A stretch of DNA of 40,929 bases from Oscillochloris sp. (GTDB lineage: Bacteria > Chloroflexota > Chloroflexia > Chloroflexales > Chloroflexaceae): assembly GCA_012032775.1 (NCBI GenBank), contig JAAUQO010000026.1, positions 1 to 40,929 of the forward strand, written 5' to 3'. Position numbers and translations under genes: made by a program. Positions within the stretch are counted from its first letter, which is position 1; each line of letters opens with the position of its first letter. Shown in pieces: positions 24,463-33,300 of the stretch. A model generated the notes under the pieces. The model saw only the letters and a list, made by a program, of their open reading frames with translations. It made no database searches and was not told the DNA's origin.

Positions 24463-26193
24463 ATGAAGCATACGTCACGAGACAACCTTGATTTCAACCA
24501 CGAAGAGCAAGAGATCATCGATCTCATTGTCGCACGTGGACTGAAGATCCAGGAGGGGCCAAACCTTCCGGATCCGCACACGACTCCCGGCGTGCTCGAG
24601 GGTCATCCGGAGTTGCTGGCCGACTACGGCGCATTTATTCAGGAGATCCATTTTCAGGCTGCCACCAACCCACTCTACATGCAAAGCCTGGCCCAATTCC
24701 TTGCCGAAAGCAGCGATGAGCACTTGCTGGAGCAGCCGCTCACGCCGCCCGAACCGAGTATTGCGACCGGCAGCGGTTTAGAGACGTTGGGGGCGGATCA
24801 GATACAGTTTCTTAGCGACCTTGAGGCGCATGGGTATCCGCTTTCCGGCCGGCAGCCGACACCGCTCGAAACCGACTCGGAGGTCGCTACGACAATCGAG
24901 GCGGATCGGGTGCTCAATACGCCTGAGCTTCTTCGCAAAGCCGAGCGGATCGATCGGGCTAAGACACTACCGCAGCAGAATCAATTTCTGAGCAACCCAT
25001 CGTTCCACGGATTAATGGCCCTTCTGGGAGTTATTTTTGCCGCTTTGGCATTTATTCTAACTGCTATTGTCTGGTTTTTCCCAGATTCGCCGATCGACTC
25101 GCAATCATCTATAACTGCCTCAGCAACCGTGACTGCTATTGATTCGACTGTCCCACCTGAAACGACTATTACGTCATCGGTTCCGACAGCCACAGCTAAT
25201 AAGCCTGCGGTTCCGCCTGCCGAGCCTGCGGTTCCCAGCGAAGCGCCACCCGCACCTTCAGCGACTGCCGAACGGCCCACGTCTGAGCCGAATCCGCCAA
25301 CGGCAACACCTGAAACACCGGTTGTGAAAACCTCACCGGAGTCCGTACGCGAACCGGCAGCAGTAGATCGGCCGGATCCGGTGGCAACGGCGCCGCAGTA
25401 CGAGTCGCCTTCGCCGCGACCCAGCAACACGGTCGCTACGCCCATTGCAGAGCGGCCCGCCACCGCAACTCCGACTGCGTCCAACACCGTGGCGCCGACC
25501 AACACACCAACCAATACGCCGCAGCCGTCACCCACTGTGCCGACGCCGACCGATACCGCTGTGCCGACGCCGACCGGTACCGCTGTGCCGACGGAAACAC
25601 CTGGCCCGACGCCGTGCCCGGAGCGAGGATATAACCTGGACGTGGTTCTGCTGCTGGATCGCAGCGGCTCGATCAGCACGAGTGGAGCGCAGCAACTTGT
25701 GATTGACACCGCACTCGGCTTTGTAAGTCAGCTCGACTATCGGACTGATCGGGCCGGACTGGTGACATTCAATCACCGAGCGGATCTTGAGCAACGCATC
25801 ACGAGTGAGCTGCAACTGCTCGAAGCAGAGATCGCGGGCCTCACATTCAGTGGCGGCACCAACATCGCCGACGGCATCACACTTGCGGCCACAGAATTGC
25901 GCAGCGCGGGCAAGAATCGCGAAGCCGTGCCGGTCATTGTGATGCTCACCGATGGCCAGGCCAAAGATGATCGCGACGCCAAGCGCGCGGTCGATGCCGC
26001 CACCCTGGCCAAGGCACACTTCGGTATTCGCATCGTCACAATCGGTCTTGGCCAGGCAGATCGCACACTACTGGAACGGATCGCCTCGCCAGGCGACATT
26101 TATTACGCCGAAGAAGCCGACCGCTTGGAGGAGATTTACACCACAATCTACCAGACGCTTACCGGTCCTGCTCCCTGCCCAATCCGCGACTGA
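24463..26193 (+). CDS. Membrane-anchored VWA protein with Pro/Thr-rich stalk
   Basis: The 576-residue protein has four parts: a cytoplasmic N-terminus of about 180 residues with no recognised domain, a single membrane helix at about 183-206 (GLMALLGVIFAALAFILTAIV), a Pro/Thr/Ala-rich stalk at 211-385, and a C-terminal von Willebrand factor A domain. The MIDAS metal site is intact: D399-x-S-x-S, SGGTN, and VMLTDGQ. No cleavable signal peptide is seen, so the orientation is N-in, C-out. Extracellular VWA domains bind protein partners through a divalent metal. The gene sits between two PadR regulators and upstream of a CHAT-STAND protein. Unlike classic VWA-MoxR systems, no MoxR ATPase is nearby. 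Confidence 0.88.
   Translation: MKHTSRDNLDFNHEEQEIIDLIVARGLKIQEGPNLPDPHTTPGVLEGHPELLADYGAFIQEIHFQAATNPLYMQSLAQFLAESSDEHLLEQPLTPPEPSIATGSGLETLGADQIQFLSDLEAHGYPLSGRQPTPLETDSEVATTIEADRVLNTPELLRKAERIDRAKTLPQQNQFLSNPSFHGLMALLGVIFAALAFILTAIVWFFPDSPIDSQSSITASATVTAIDSTVPPETTITSSVPTATANKPAVPPAEPAVPSEAPPAPSATAERPTSEPNPPTATPETPVVKTSPESVREPAAVDRPDPVATAPQYESPSPRPSNTVATPIAERPATATPTASNTVAPTNTPTNTPQPSPTVPTPTDTAVPTPTGTAVPTETPGPTPCPERGYNLDVVLLLDRSGSISTSGAQQLVIDTALGFVSQLDYRTDRAGLVTFNHRADLEQRITSELQLLEAEIAGLTFSGGTNIADGITLAATELRSAGKNREAVPVIVMLTDGQAKDDRDAKRAVDAATLAKAHFGIRIVTIGLGQADRTLLERIASPGDIYYAEEADRLEEIYTTIYQTLTGPAPCPIRD
25537..25596 (+). repeat. 24-base tandem repeat in VWA stalk
   Basis: The 24-base unit GTGCCGACGCCGACCG[A/G]TACCGCT occurs twice in a row (25537-25560, 25561-25584) and a third partial copy follows. 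It encodes VPTPTDTA/VPTPTGTA and lies in the Pro/Thr stalk, where repeat number probably sets stalk length. Confidence 0.8.
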
Positions 26194-26207
26194 TTATACC
26201 TTCCTGA

Positions 26208-26252
26208 GGGTAGCGCCCCACTCTGCGACACCGACAGAGAAGGGCGCTGCCC
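26208..26252 (+). terminator. Nested hairpin after VWA gene
   Basis: GGGTAGCGCCC (26208-26218) pairs with GGGCGCTGCCC (26242-26252) with one G-U, and inside it CTCTG (26221-26225) pairs with CAGAG (26235-26239). It lies 15 bases after the VWA stop codon and probably ends that transcript, although no T-run follows. Confidence 0.55.
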
Positions 26253-26322
26253 GCTTGGATAATCAAAAGTTTGATCTCAGGTGCTGTAACCCGATTTCAA
26301 CCCAAAGCCCATGCAATCATGC

Positions 26323-26358
26323 TATGATGAAAAGCCGTCGCACTCTTTAGGAGTGCGA
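26323..26358 (+). promoter_or_regulatory. Candidate promoter and palindrome upstream of second padR
   Basis: TATGAT (26323-26328) resembles a -10 box, without a convincing -35. Ten bases later TCGCACTC (26338-26345) and GAGTGCGA (26351-26358) form a perfect 8-base inverted repeat with a TTTAG centre, where an operator at the transcription start would be expected. It could bind one of the two PadR proteins or fold in the leader RNA. Confidence 0.35.
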
Positions 26359-26489
26359 TTGCCATCGCCAGAATGGTATGGGATTGGTATGATCAGTCTG
26401 TTATATGTGGCTCTGTGCGCCATCATTCAAATCGTCGTTCATTCGGAACGACACCATTGTACCCGCGTCACATCCATAAGAGGAATGCA

Positions 26490-26987
26490 ATGTCTCACTC
26501 GGAAGAACCCCTCAAGATACTTCCCTTACTCACCGACATCGAGTACTATATCCTTATGGCAATTCTGATCAAGCCGCGCCATGGGATTGGGATCTTTGAG
26601 GAAGTCGCGCATCAAACTGAAAATCAACTGGTACTGAGTCCTGGAACGCTCTATGCCGCATTAAAGCGAATGTATACGTCCAGATGGATCAAGATGGTCG
26701 CTCCGGCAGAGGCAGGCTATGCCGAAGACGAGCGCCGGAAGATCTATGTTGCGACCGACCAAGGCATTCATATTGTTCGCGAAAAAGTCGCATGGTTTGA
26801 ACACGAACTGCAACGGGCACGAATCGCATTAGCCGATCTGCCCGACAAGGGCCCGCCAAATGTCGGCGGAAGCGGTTCGCTTCCTACAGATGAGAAACTA
26901 GCGCCCCCGGATCAGGATCCGCCCATCCGAAGCTCCGGGCGATTGACCGAACTGAGGCAGTACCGAGAATCACTGACAACTCGCTAG
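26490..26987 (+). CDS. PadR-family transcriptional regulator, copy 2
   Basis: Starting at the ATG at 26490 (AAGAGGA just upstream), the 165-residue protein contains LTDIEYYILMAILIKPRHGIGIFEEVAHQTENQLVLSPGTLYAALKRMYTSRWI, the PadR winged helix, then YAEDERRKIYVATDQGIHIVREKVAWFEHEL as wing and dimerisation helix. A Pro-rich, low-complexity C-terminal tail of about 40 residues is not typical. It shares ENQLVLSPGTLY with the first PadR (NDQLVLSPGTLY). The 81-aa gene and CHAT-STAND gene follow on the same strand, 65 bases on, so this copy is the likely regulator of those two. Confidence 0.85.
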   Translation: MSHSEEPLKILPLLTDIEYYILMAILIKPRHGIGIFEEVAHQTENQLVLSPGTLYAALKRMYTSRWIKMVAPAEAGYAEDERRKIYVATDQGIHIVREKVAWFEHELQRARIALADLPDKGPPNVGGSGSLPTDEKLAPPDQDPPIRSSGRLTELRQYRESLTTR

Positions 26988-27052
26988 TCTCGCGGCCGAA
27001 AGCGTGTCTATCGCCGTACCTGTGCCGTGAGGCCGGCCTTTAAAGGCGTCCT

Positions 27053-27298
27053 ATGGCACAACTGTCTTCGGATCTTCCACCGGATCTCGATTGGCATGTC
27101 GAACTGGCCGAGTTCTATGCCGAATTGATGATCCTTGCCGAGGGGAACGGCGGGATTTACCGAATCGCCTACTCCTCCCACCAACTCCTCTGGATCGAGG
27201 AGGAATATCACTTCCTCCTCGATCTTTTCTCCCTCGCCGAACGCAACCCTATACCCTACCGGCGCGCCCTCGATCTCTGGTTACGTGAGCACCTATGA
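27053..27298 (+). CDS. Small acidic helical protein, translationally coupled to CHAT-STAND gene
   Basis: The 81-residue protein has no domain I recognise. It is acidic, rich in Leu/Glu/Tyr/Trp, probably all alpha-helical, and has no signal peptide or membrane segment (LPPDLDWHVELAEFYAELMILA, then YHFLLDLFSLAERNP, then RRALDLWLREHL). Its stop codon overlaps the start codon of the CHAT-NB-ARC-TPR gene as ATGA, a sign that the two are needed in fixed proportion. Small proteins in such a position next to STAND NTPases often act as adaptor or effector-associated domains; that role here is inference. The ribosome site is weak (AAAGGCG, 6 bases upstream). Confidence 0.65.
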   Translation: MAQLSSDLPPDLDWHVELAEFYAELMILAEGNGGIYRIAYSSHQLLWIEEEYHFLLDLFSLAERNPIPYRRALDLWLREHL

Positions 27299-30249
27299 TT
27301 TCCGTCATCGATCTTGAGCTTCGGATCAGCGAACGAGGCGGACAATACTTCGCCGACATGGAACTGAGCTTGCCGCACTCAAGCAGTGTGCCGGCCAGGG
27401 ATGTGCTCCTGCCGATTGTGCATGAGACATTGCTGATGTTTCAACCTCAGCCTGAGGTATACGGTCGCGTGCTTACGACCATGGTCTTTCGGCCCAAACT
27501 CCTTGAAGGCTGGGCACAGGCATACACCACGGCAGAGGCCCGCGCAGGCTTGTTACGGCTTCGATTGACGTTGCACGGCGGCGATGCGCTGCACGCTATC
27601 CACTGGGAACTTTTGTGCAACCCGCTTGATCAGGAACCATTGGGGCGCCACGAACGAATCCTGCTTTCGCGCTTCATTCCCAGCGCGCATCCGATCGATC
27701 ATCAACTCCCGCTTCGCCCCGCACTCCAGGCTTTGCTGGTGGTCGCCGCCCCCGCCGATTTGGCCCAGTATCAGTTGCCGCCGATTCCCGCGACTGAACT
27801 GGTGCAGACAGTACATCAGGCATTGCCCGACCTTCCAATAATGGTGCTCGATCAGCATCGCGGCCCCAAAGCTGCCGGCTTGCGCCAACTGAAAGCGGCA
27901 CTACGCACCAATCCACAAATTGTGTGCGTGATCTGCCACGGCACACTTGTGAAAGGCCAGCCATACCTCTGGCTTGAGGCGGCCAATCCCGAAAAGTACG
28001 CGCCGACCAGTGGGCGCAGGTTCGTTGAGGCATTGACCAATCTGCAACAACAACCGCTGCTGGTGATCCTGATCAGTTGTCATAGCGGCGGCGAAGACGA
28101 GCAGGTTCTAACGGCACTTGGGCCACAACTGGCGCAAGCGGGCATCGGCGCGGTTCTGGCCTTTCATGGCGCACCGCCGCAAGCCATGATCGCGGATTTC
28201 TTGCCCAGGTTACTGCGCGAATTGCTGCGCGATGGGCAGATCGACCGGGCGATTGCGGCGGCGCGAGCCGATGTGCCGCCCGATAAACCCTGGTGGCAAG
28301 CCCGACTCTGGATGGCGCTGAGCCAGGGTCGGCTCTGGCATACGCAACCGCCCGGGATCGCGGTGCGGTCGCTGTTTCATGTGCCGAGCTTTGAGAATCC
28401 GCAGTTTCAGGGTCGCGAGCGGGAATTGGCCGAACTTGCCGCAACTCTGCTCAGCACAAACCACCAGACCACCATCCCGATTATCACCGGCATGGGTGGA
28501 GTGGGCAAAACCCAACTGGCACTCGAATTCATCCGTCGTTACCGCGATCAATACCCCGGCGGGATCTTCTGGCTCAATATGGCCGAAACCACGATGATCG
28601 AGCGGCAGATCGCTGCGATCGGCGGACCGAACGGACTAAATATCGCCGGTTGGGATACATTTAACCTGCCGTCGCAACTTGATGTAGTTCGGCGCAGTTG
28701 GGAAGAACCGGTTGAGCGCTTGCTGATCTTCGATAACGTCATCCAACCGGACGTGATCGAACGCTGGCGGCCACACAACCGTTATGCACGGCTGCTTGTC
28801 ACAACCCGCCGCGGCCTCTGGCCGGAGACGGAAGGGTACCGGATTCTGCACCTGAAGCCATTGCCTCGCACTGCCAGCATACGCCTGCTCCTGAGCCAGC
28901 GAGCGCGATACTTTGGCCAGGATACGAAGGTGCTGCTGCGGAATCAGGCGATCCACGCCGAGGCCCAGACGATCTGCGAACTGCTCGGCGATCTGCCATT
29001 GGCATTGAGCCTGGCCGGCACCTATTTGCAGCGCCAACCGGATCTTGATCTGGCTATTTACCGTCAACGCCTACAGGAACTGTGTTTGCAGCATCCCTCA
29101 CTCAACTTGAACCATAGTGGCGAACGCCTGCCGCCGCTGCAAGCACAAGGCGTCGCCGCGAGTATTGCGCTGAGCTACAGCCAACTTGATCTGAGCCAAC
29201 GAGTTGATCGCAACGCATTTCGAATCCTGGAGCAGTTTGCATTCCTGGCTCCGGAGTTGGTGCCACAGGCACTGGTTATACAACTCATTCCAGGAAACCA
29301 GGAACCGGAGCAACTAGCGCTGCGTGCGCTCAGACGCCTGGCAACCTTCGGACTGATCGATCTTCAGTCCAACGGTGAAAGCCGACTCCACCGGCTGATT
29401 GCTCAGTATGTACGCGATCGTGTGAAGGACGAAGTACCTATTCGCATTCAGAACGCAGCGGCGCTAACCGCAGTGCTGGCACAGATCAACCGCGCTGAAC
29501 GATTGTTGGAGGGCCAGGCCTATCTTGCTCATGCCCATGTCGTCGCTCAGCGGGCGCCCGCCGATCCGGTATATGCCCGACTGTTGCACGAGTTGGGCTA
29601 CTTCCTGGCCGCAGCCGATCAGATCGATCCGGCCCGCCGTGAGTATGAGCGATCGTTACGAATTTACCGCCAGTTGGGGCAAGAGACGGATCCCGTATTT
29701 GCAGTTGGATTGAACAATCTTGGCCATGTCCTCACCGAACTCGGCGATCTCAGAAACGCCCAGCGCAGCCTGATACGGGCCGTGGAGATATGGGAGCGGA
29801 GCGGCCCCGGCGAGAATCCCGATATTGCGCACGGCCTCAACAACCTTGGGCGGGTGCTGCTGGCGCAGGACAAACTCGAAGCGGCGCAACAATGCTACGA
29901 GCGCGCATTGCAGATTCAGGAGCGCCACGGCGAACATGACGATCCGGTTGCCGCGCAGACATTGAATAATCTGGGTGAGATCTTTCGCAAGCGCCGCGAT
30001 CTTAATCGCGCTCGTGATTATTACACCCGGGCGCTCACGATCCGCGTTAACACGCTGGGCTATGCCCACCCACATACTGCGATTAGCTTAAACAATCTGG
30101 CATCGGTTCTGATTGCCCAAAGCGACATCGCCCTGGCACGTACCTATTACCAACAGGCGTTGGAGATTATGCAACAGCAGCTTGGACTACAGCACCCGCA
30201 TACGCAGCGGGTACGAGTGAATTTGGAGCGCTTTCAGCACCAGGGATGA
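27295..30249 (+). CDS. CHAT protease - NB-ARC (STAND) NTPase - TPR protein
   Basis: The 984-residue protein has three parts. Residues 1-350 form a CHAT (caspase-HetF-associated with TPRs) domain: HWELL at 103-107, catalytic His215 in VCVICHGT, and catalytic Cys262 in LLVILISCHSGGED, with GIGAVLAFHGAPP after it. Residues 370-710 form an NB-ARC/STAND NTPase: FQGRERELAEL, P-loop GMGGVGKTQLAL (399-410), Walker B LLIFDNV (476-482), LLVTTRR (500-506), and GDLPLAL (565-571), then a winged-helix part. Residues 755-984 contain about five TPRs (LNNLGHVLTELGD, LNNLGRVLLAQDK, LNNLGEIFRKRRD, LNNLASVLIAQSD). A TPR sensor, an NTPase switch and a caspase-like protease in one chain suggest signal-activated proteolysis. 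No signal peptide; cytoplasmic. Confidence 0.92.
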   Translation: MISVIDLELRISERGGQYFADMELSLPHSSSVPARDVLLPIVHETLLMFQPQPEVYGRVLTTMVFRPKLLEGWAQAYTTAEARAGLLRLRLTLHGGDALHAIHWELLCNPLDQEPLGRHERILLSRFIPSAHPIDHQLPLRPALQALLVVAAPADLAQYQLPPIPATELVQTVHQALPDLPIMVLDQHRGPKAAGLRQLKAALRTNPQIVCVICHGTLVKGQPYLWLEAANPEKYAPTSGRRFVEALTNLQQQPLLVILISCHSGGEDEQVLTALGPQLAQAGIGAVLAFHGAPPQAMIADFLPRLLRELLRDGQIDRAIAAARADVPPDKPWWQARLWMALSQGRLWHTQPPGIAVRSLFHVPSFENPQFQGRERELAELAATLLSTNHQTTIPIITGMGGVGKTQLALEFIRRYRDQYPGGIFWLNMAETTMIERQIAAIGGPNGLNIAGWDTFNLPSQLDVVRRSWEEPVERLLIFDNVIQPDVIERWRPHNRYARLLVTTRRGLWPETEGYRILHLKPLPRTASIRLLLSQRARYFGQDTKVLLRNQAIHAEAQTICELLGDLPLALSLAGTYLQRQPDLDLAIYRQRLQELCLQHPSLNLNHSGERLPPLQAQGVAASIALSYSQLDLSQRVDRNAFRILEQFAFLAPELVPQALVIQLIPGNQEPEQLALRALRRLATFGLIDLQSNGESRLHRLIAQYVRDRVKDEVPIRIQNAAALTAVLAQINRAERLLEGQAYLAHAHVVAQRAPADPVYARLLHELGYFLAAADQIDPARREYERSLRIYRQLGQETDPVFAVGLNNLGHVLTELGDLRNAQRSLIRAVEIWERSGPGENPDIAHGLNNLGRVLLAQDKLEAAQQCYERALQIQERHGEHDDPVAAQTLNNLGEIFRKRRDLNRARDYYTRALTIRVNTLGYAHPHTAISLNNLASVLIAQSDIALARTYYQQALEIMQQQLGLQHPHTQRVRVNLERFQHQG

Positions 30250-30301
30250 CGCGACGTTTGATCCCCGGCACTGAACCACGGATATGCGTTACCAGTGAGT
30301 A

Positions 30302-30340
30302 TGTGAGGTTCGTGCGCGCTGTACGGGCACGAACCTCACA
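30302..30340. terminator. Bidirectional hairpin between CHAT gene and giant surface gene
   Basis: Fourteen bases (30302-30315, TGTGAGGTTCGTGC) pair perfectly with 30327-30340 around an 11-base loop. It lies between two convergent genes, 53 bases after one stop codon and 6 bases from the other. No T-run follows on either strand. Confidence 0.7.
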
Positions 30341-30345
30341 CTGCA

Positions 30346-33300
30346 TCAGCGGGAAATGAGCGGCAAGTAGAGCCGGTGCGGCCCGCCGACCAGCAACGGT
30401 TCGGCGGTGCGGACATTGCCTGCCGTGTCGCGGGCCTCGACATACACGCGGAAGATGCCGGTTTGCGTCAGGGCTAAGCGGTAACTCCAGTTGCCGCTAC
30501 GCAACTCGGCGGCGCCGGTCAGAACCGTACCGTCGGGTCGCTCGACCCGCACACTGACCTCGGCCACCCCGACGGTATCGCTGACATTGCCGCCGATTAG
30601 AACGCTATCGGCGTTGGTCGCCGGTACCGTCTGAGCTAGTTGCGCCCCCGTCAGTACGCTGGCCGTCAGGGTGGGGGCGACTGTGTCGATCACATAGCTG
30701 TAGCGCATGGTAGTACCGCGGTTCCCCGCCCAGTCGATCGGTGTCAGGCTGATCTCCTGGGCCACGCCGTTGGCCTGCTGGACAATCGGCAGATCGTAAC
30801 TCCAGCGATCCTCAAAGTCGGTTGCCACCAACTGGCAGAGCGCCCCCTGGCCGTCGTTGCGATCAACACAGATCTCGACATCGCGGCCGAAACGATCGTC
30901 CACGATCTGGCCGGCCATGCTCAGGTTACCGACGCCGATCGCGCCGATCGCCAGCCGCGAAGCGGTTTCGTCGGTCAGAACCAGGGCGGGCGCGGTGGCA
31001 TCAATCTCCAACTCCCTGGCTGCACTCCACTCGCTGGTCAGGCCGGCATCGTCGGTGGCCCGTGCGCGCAGCGCCACCAGGGTGCCGTCGGCCAATGCAC
31101 CAAGATCGACCGGACATGTCCATTCGCCGTCATCGGGAGTAGCATCGCTGCAATCGACCATGCGTGTCTGGCCGTTGGCCTGCACCTCGATCGTGATCGC
31201 CGGCACCGGCGACTCATCCCAGACAAAGCCCTCAACAGTGATCTGCCCGGCCTTTGTGTAATACCAGGGTTCGTTGATATACACAAATTCCGGCGGCGTA
31301 ACATCAACCGGATGGTCGGCGAAGAACCAGTCGATCGCGTAGTCCAGGCCGGTGCTGTCGTCGTGGAATGAGATATCGACTGTGGCCCAGGATTCATCCT
31401 CGCCGGCAGCCTGGGCGATCGCACGATCGACCACACCGACAAAGCTGACGGTGCCGCTTTCGCCGGGCGCCACGCTGCCGTTGGCACCGATCGGCACGAA
31501 TTGCTCGTAGTACGGGACACTGTCGTCGGTGTACTTGAGTTCACCATCAGGTAACTGGAGCGCGCCCCAGTTGATGAGCCAGGCCCGCAGGTTGGTGGCA
31601 GCTACCTCGCCGACGTTCTCGTAGTGGATGGTGTAGGTGATCACTTGCCCTTCGAACAGCGGCGGGTGCTGGTTGTCGAAGTAATCAAGGTTCTCACTAT
31701 CCACGCTGTCGTCGTTCCCATCCAGTAAGTTGTCCTGCTCGCCGAAGCTTTCGTCGTTGAAGAGCGAGTAGATCGAGCCGACCGGTTCGGCTGTGATACT
31801 GAAGCGCACATCGGTCAACATCTGGCCCGCGCTGGGGCACACGCCGGCAGCCAGGTTCTCCCAGAAGATCCCGTCGGTGAACTCGAAGCTGGTCACTACC
31901 TCAGCACTTCCCGGCTTACTCAGTACACGCGAACTGCTCAGCGGGTTGTTGGCCGGCATCACCGACCAGATCTTGAGGCTGTCCTCCTCGGTCGCATACG
32001 CCAGCACTCCGACCCCGCTGTTGGCCGGATCGCTGATGTTGAGCGTGTTGAAGGGCAGGTAGATCTCCAGTTGATCGGCGCGACCCTGCCCAAACCAGAC
32101 AGTAAAGGCATCGGGCGTGGCGATCGGCGCCCAGCCTGCGCCGTTCCAGCTTAGCAACGCCACGTTCGCCGCATCATCGACCCGCAGCAGCATATCGGGT
32201 TCGAACCAACTCGGCATGCGTCCTTCAGGCTGGCCGGCGGGCATACCATCGGTGTACGCGCTGGTTGCCCCGCCATCAACGGTGTCGAGGTAGATAAAGA
32301 GATCTTCGTTATCACCCCAAATGGTGCCGCGCCAGGCCATGCGTAGGGCACGATCGTCCCAGGTGGTGAAGAATTGCTGCACGGCGGTTGTGGCCTCGAT
32401 CGCGTTGGCCTTGCGGGCCAGGGCACTATTCTGGCCAACCAGCGTACACTCGCTGTTCATCCAGCCGGTGTCGATCCGCTGTTCGGGCGCCGTTGCGCCA
32501 ACCAGCGAGATCGCATCGGGCGTGAACGGGCTGTCGGCCGTGATCGGGCCGAAGCTTTGAACGCGCTGGTTGCCGTTGGAGTCGATCTGCGCCAGGTGTG
32601 CGTAGTAAACCTGACCCTCGACGGCGACCTGGTCGTGGGTGGCTGAGCCGGCGCCATATGCCGTCAGTGCAGCAAGATCCGGTTCTTCCGACGTGGTCCA
32701 ACCGGCCAGGAAGGTGACCGGGCCGGCAGCATCACTACCAGTAGGCCAACTCATCCGCAGCGTAGCATTTGGCGTACGTACCACATCACCGGCAGCCAGA
32801 GTTGTACCGCCGCTGCTCAGGGTGACCGCCGCCTCGGCGGGCGGCGTCACATCAACGGTAACATTCTGGGCGGCCGCACTGATGCTGCGTCCGGCCGCGT
32901 CGAACGCCCGCAAGTCGAAGCTGAAGCCAACAGCATCGAGATCGACCGCCTGGTTGATCGGCAGCCGCCAGCGCGCGCCGTCGGGCACGGCATCGAGCCA
33001 GAGGATGCCGTCGGGTGATGCCTGAACAGCGGTGATCACGCCGGTATCACTCACCTGGATAGGCAATGTCAACGCGCCGGCGTCCGTATCGGCAAGGGTG
33101 ATTGTCGCGCTGCTGAAGCCGATCGCCGTGGGTGCTGCGGTATCGACAAACAACGCAACTGTCTCGGTTGCTTCGCGACCGTTCTGATCGATCGCGATCA
33201 CGGTCAGTTCGTAGCGACCTTCGGCCGGGGGTGTCCAATTGACGCTGAAGGTCGCATCGCCGGTGCCGGCGCCCCAGGTGTTGGTGTAGATCGAAGCGCC

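Noticed and set aside
24981-25709. A 242-codon minus-strand frame rich in Gly/Val opposite the VWA stalk
   Set aside because: It is the antisense shadow of the Pro/Thr-rich repeat region; low-complexity GVGV sequence without any domain.
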